Both the position numbers and the translations under genes were made by a program. This document shows positions 61,245-64,000 of a DNA stretch of 64,000 nucleotides, piece by piece. Source of the DNA: Periplaneta americana (lineage: Eukaryota; Arthropoda; Insecta; Blattodea; Blattidae); contig NC_091119.1 of NCBI RefSeq assembly GCF_040183065.1, forward strand, positions 69,561,392-69,625,391, written 5' to 3'. The notes under the pieces were generated by a model. That model searched no databases. It was not told the DNA's origin and saw nothing but the letters and a program-made list of their open reading frames with translations. How positions within the stretch are numbered: the first letter of the stretch is position 1; every line of letters starts with the position of its first letter.

Positions 61245-62325
61245 GTTTTGTTTACGCTTACAGTCATTTGTCAAGATGGCTACGTGGTCTGTAGAACATC
61301 GCGTTGCATGCGGTGAATTCTTTACAGTAAGTCAGTCAATAGTGCAAACACAACACAATTTCCGACAGTGGTTCAATTTGCGTAAATAACCTTTGCATAA
61401 TGTTATCAATGTGTGGGTGTCAAGATGGCGTCAGACTGGGAGTGTTATAGACTTGAAGCACCCAGGCCAACAGTCTTCAGTTTGTACTGCAGAAAACAGG
61501 GAGCAGGTTAGACAGTCGTTCATTAGAAGACCGGAAAAATCTGAAAAGCGCCATGATTCTGAGCTACACATGTCTGATTGGAGTGTGAGAAGACTTCTAA
61601 AGGACATTCACTTTCATCCACACAAGTTATGTTAGTTCAGGAGCTGAGTGTCATTGAAAAACAGTCTAGACTAACATTTGCTAGAGCTTTTTTAGAACTT
61701 TAAGAACAGAATCCCAACATTTGCGACTGCTTATTGATGAGTGACGAAGCACATTTTTATTTATCGGAGTTTGAAAGTAAACAGAATTTCCGATATTGAT
61801 CCAGTGACAATCCACTTGAAGTTCATCAACACTGCTTCATACTCCAAAGGTTACAGTAAGGTGTGGAATATCTGTGACTAGCATAATTGGGCCATATTTC
61901 TTGATGATGAGGGCACAATAGTGAATGTGACGGCTGCTCAATACATTCACATGCTAGAAACATTTCTTCAGCCAGAATTTAAAAAATTTCATCATCCGGT
62001 GTGGTTACAGCAAGATGAAGCCACATTACATACCGCCAGGCTAAGTATGGAAACATTACAAAGAATGTTTCCAGGTCGTCTCATTTCGAGGTGCGGTGAT
62101 TTAAATTGGCCTCCCAGATCTCCAGATTTGTCAGCTCCTGATTATTTTCTTTGATGTAATTGACATGCTTTTGTACCAAATGCAGTGCAAGAACATTTTC
62201 ACATAAAGCTTTAGCTTTAGTTTTTTCACATGTTACTGTAGTATGTTAATCTGACTAAGCCATCTGGCTAGCAGAATAGTTCAATATAAACGAAACTCCA
62301 ACCCAAACAAATCATTTCAATATTG
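61245..62325 (+). mobile_element. IS630/mariner-type transposon, degenerate
   Basis: Near-ends GGGAGTTTTGTTTACG (about 61249) and, on the minus strand, TTGGAGTTTCGTTTAT (about 62312) are similar and inverted. Between them the plus strand gives MATWSVEHRVACGEFFTVSQ (start near 61276), an HTH part (VINVWVSRWRQTGSVIDLKH), LMSDEAHFYLSEFESKQNF (first Asp), VWLQQDEATLHTARLSMETL (second Asp) and WPPRSPDLSAPDYFL (third Asp). Several frameshifts and stops. By my count 36 residues separate the last two acids. Confidence 0.8.
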
Positions 62326-62473
62326 ATGGTTGCATAAGTGAGTAGATTATGCAACGAGCCTGTAATGATAGTAATTAAGAAGCGAGTATGGATGTTTATG
62401 AAACGAGCGCAAGCGAGTTTCATAATTTTCATACGAGTTTCTTAATTACCATTATAGGCGAGTTTCATACGAC

Positions 62474-63016
62474 TTTTTATGCTCGACCATATCTTGAAAT
62501 TATTCAGATGTATACATTTTATTTGTATCTGACAAGATCGGAAGTGACCTTGTTCTAGGTCATGAATTGTGAGATGTGCGCAGACGCGAAAGTATTGATT
62601 TTTTCCGAGGAACAATAATGTCATTGACCTTGATGTAATCCCGTTACACTTGGTATAACCTTGATTATTGAATTCGACATTGAAAAACGAGATGACAAAT
62701 TGAATTTATTTGAATATTATTTACAATTAAAGCTAATTATTATAGTAACAGAACATAACCTTCTGCAACAGTATTGGATTTCCAGCCTCCGTGACTTTTC
62801 GCTAATTCTCTTTCGATTGCATATCCGAGAATAATCGATACTTGCGGTTTTATAATGGTACAAAGCTGACTTGTCATTGGCTGAACATCTGTAAGCTGAG
62901 TTGTCATTGGCTGAAAACACCTGTACTTTAATGAATAGGTGTACTTTAATGACATGCATTAAAGGACTGCTACCAGGTGTATAATTACTACATTTCGGCA
63001 TGGTCGAGCATAAAAG
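62474..63016. mobile_element. Non-coding element of unknown class with inverted ends
   Basis: TTTTTATGCTCGACCATATC at the left and, on the minus strand, CTTTTATGCTCGACCATGCC at the right are inverted repeats enclosing about 540 bp. Inside are near-repeats TGACTTGTCATTGGCTGAA / TGAGTTGTCATTGGCTGAA and two ACTTTAATGA-type words. No transposase. Confidence 0.6.
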
Positions 63017-63444
63017 TATTAAACGTGTAAATACCTTGATAAAGTGCATTGACATTTTATTAATTTTTTTTTATATCAGTCATCTTCAGAGATCCAGTGG
63101 TTACTGTGGTGTGTATATTCCAAAGTTTCACGAGTTCAAATTTGATAAAAGAAATTCAAATTGTGATCTCCTCTGAGATGAAACAAAAACTGGGCATCAC
63201 TGTCACATTACATGAGTGTGCGCGTATAAGGTCCATCTTTTATTACCAAAACAAATTTCTCAAAACTAACCTTTAAATTTTTTCTTGTTTGCTGACGAAA
63301 CAATCTACTAACGCCTCCTGATACAATGTGGTACATAAAAGGAATGATAAGAAAACTTTAAATTGTTTGGTGGTATCTCACTATTGTAGTTGCTGTCAGC
63401 TACTCCAGATCCATAAATCTTTCTGAAAATCACGTAATTTGTTA

Positions 63445-64000
<556 letters not shown>

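Overview
The window reads as nuclear DNA of an insect. It is AT-rich, gene-poor and packed with decayed transposable elements and trinucleotide microsatellites. The one host gene I can support is a BMP-type receptor Smad, the orthologue of Drosophila Mad, split over five coding exons on the minus strand. Mad sequence and the tRNA-headed SINE families suggest a cockroach- or termite-like insect; that placement is inference from memory of such repeats, not proof.

Mad occupies the right third: linker exons at 63456-63704 and 57229-57356, then MH2 exons at 52195-52393, 49260-49500 and 40621-40780, the last ending in the SSVS phosphorylation tail and a stop codon. All junctions have GT/AG borders and the reading phases join. 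The MH1 (DNA-binding) exons must lie to the right of the window. The introns (about 6.1, 4.8, 2.7 and 8.5 kb) are full of transposons: a Penelope-like element with a 563-codon open frame, hAT, pogo/Tigger and mariner-derived elements, SINEs and LINE pieces.

Left of Mad, positions 1-35000 are intergenic repeat landscape. Many elements can be delimited by terminal inverted repeats plus target duplications: Tc1-like 1487-1958, hAT 4393-5807, hAT-ended 6483-8125, an IS630/Tc1-like 14940-16249 inserted in an R2-like LINE, mariner 16854-17777, a short internally deleted LINE 21456-22213, Harbinger-like 23971-26118 with a nested SINE, a CGGBP1-like hAT 26908-28011, and a foldback MITE 29904-30651.

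The most unusual items are (1) a tRNA-derived SINE family whose copies carry the same structured ~86-bp tail at both ends, one copy bearing a perfect 98-bp-arm palindrome; (2) a hammerhead-ribozyme-like fold downstream of the Penelope-like frame; (3) a palindromic element with ~260-bp arms around a helix-turn-helix fragment; (4) mariner-derived palindromic MITEs; (5) unusual residues at normally conserved MH2 positions of this Mad; (6) a small MITE with three perfect splice-donor consensus words. No prokaryotic operon, CRISPR array, rRNA or convincing functional tRNA gene was seen.
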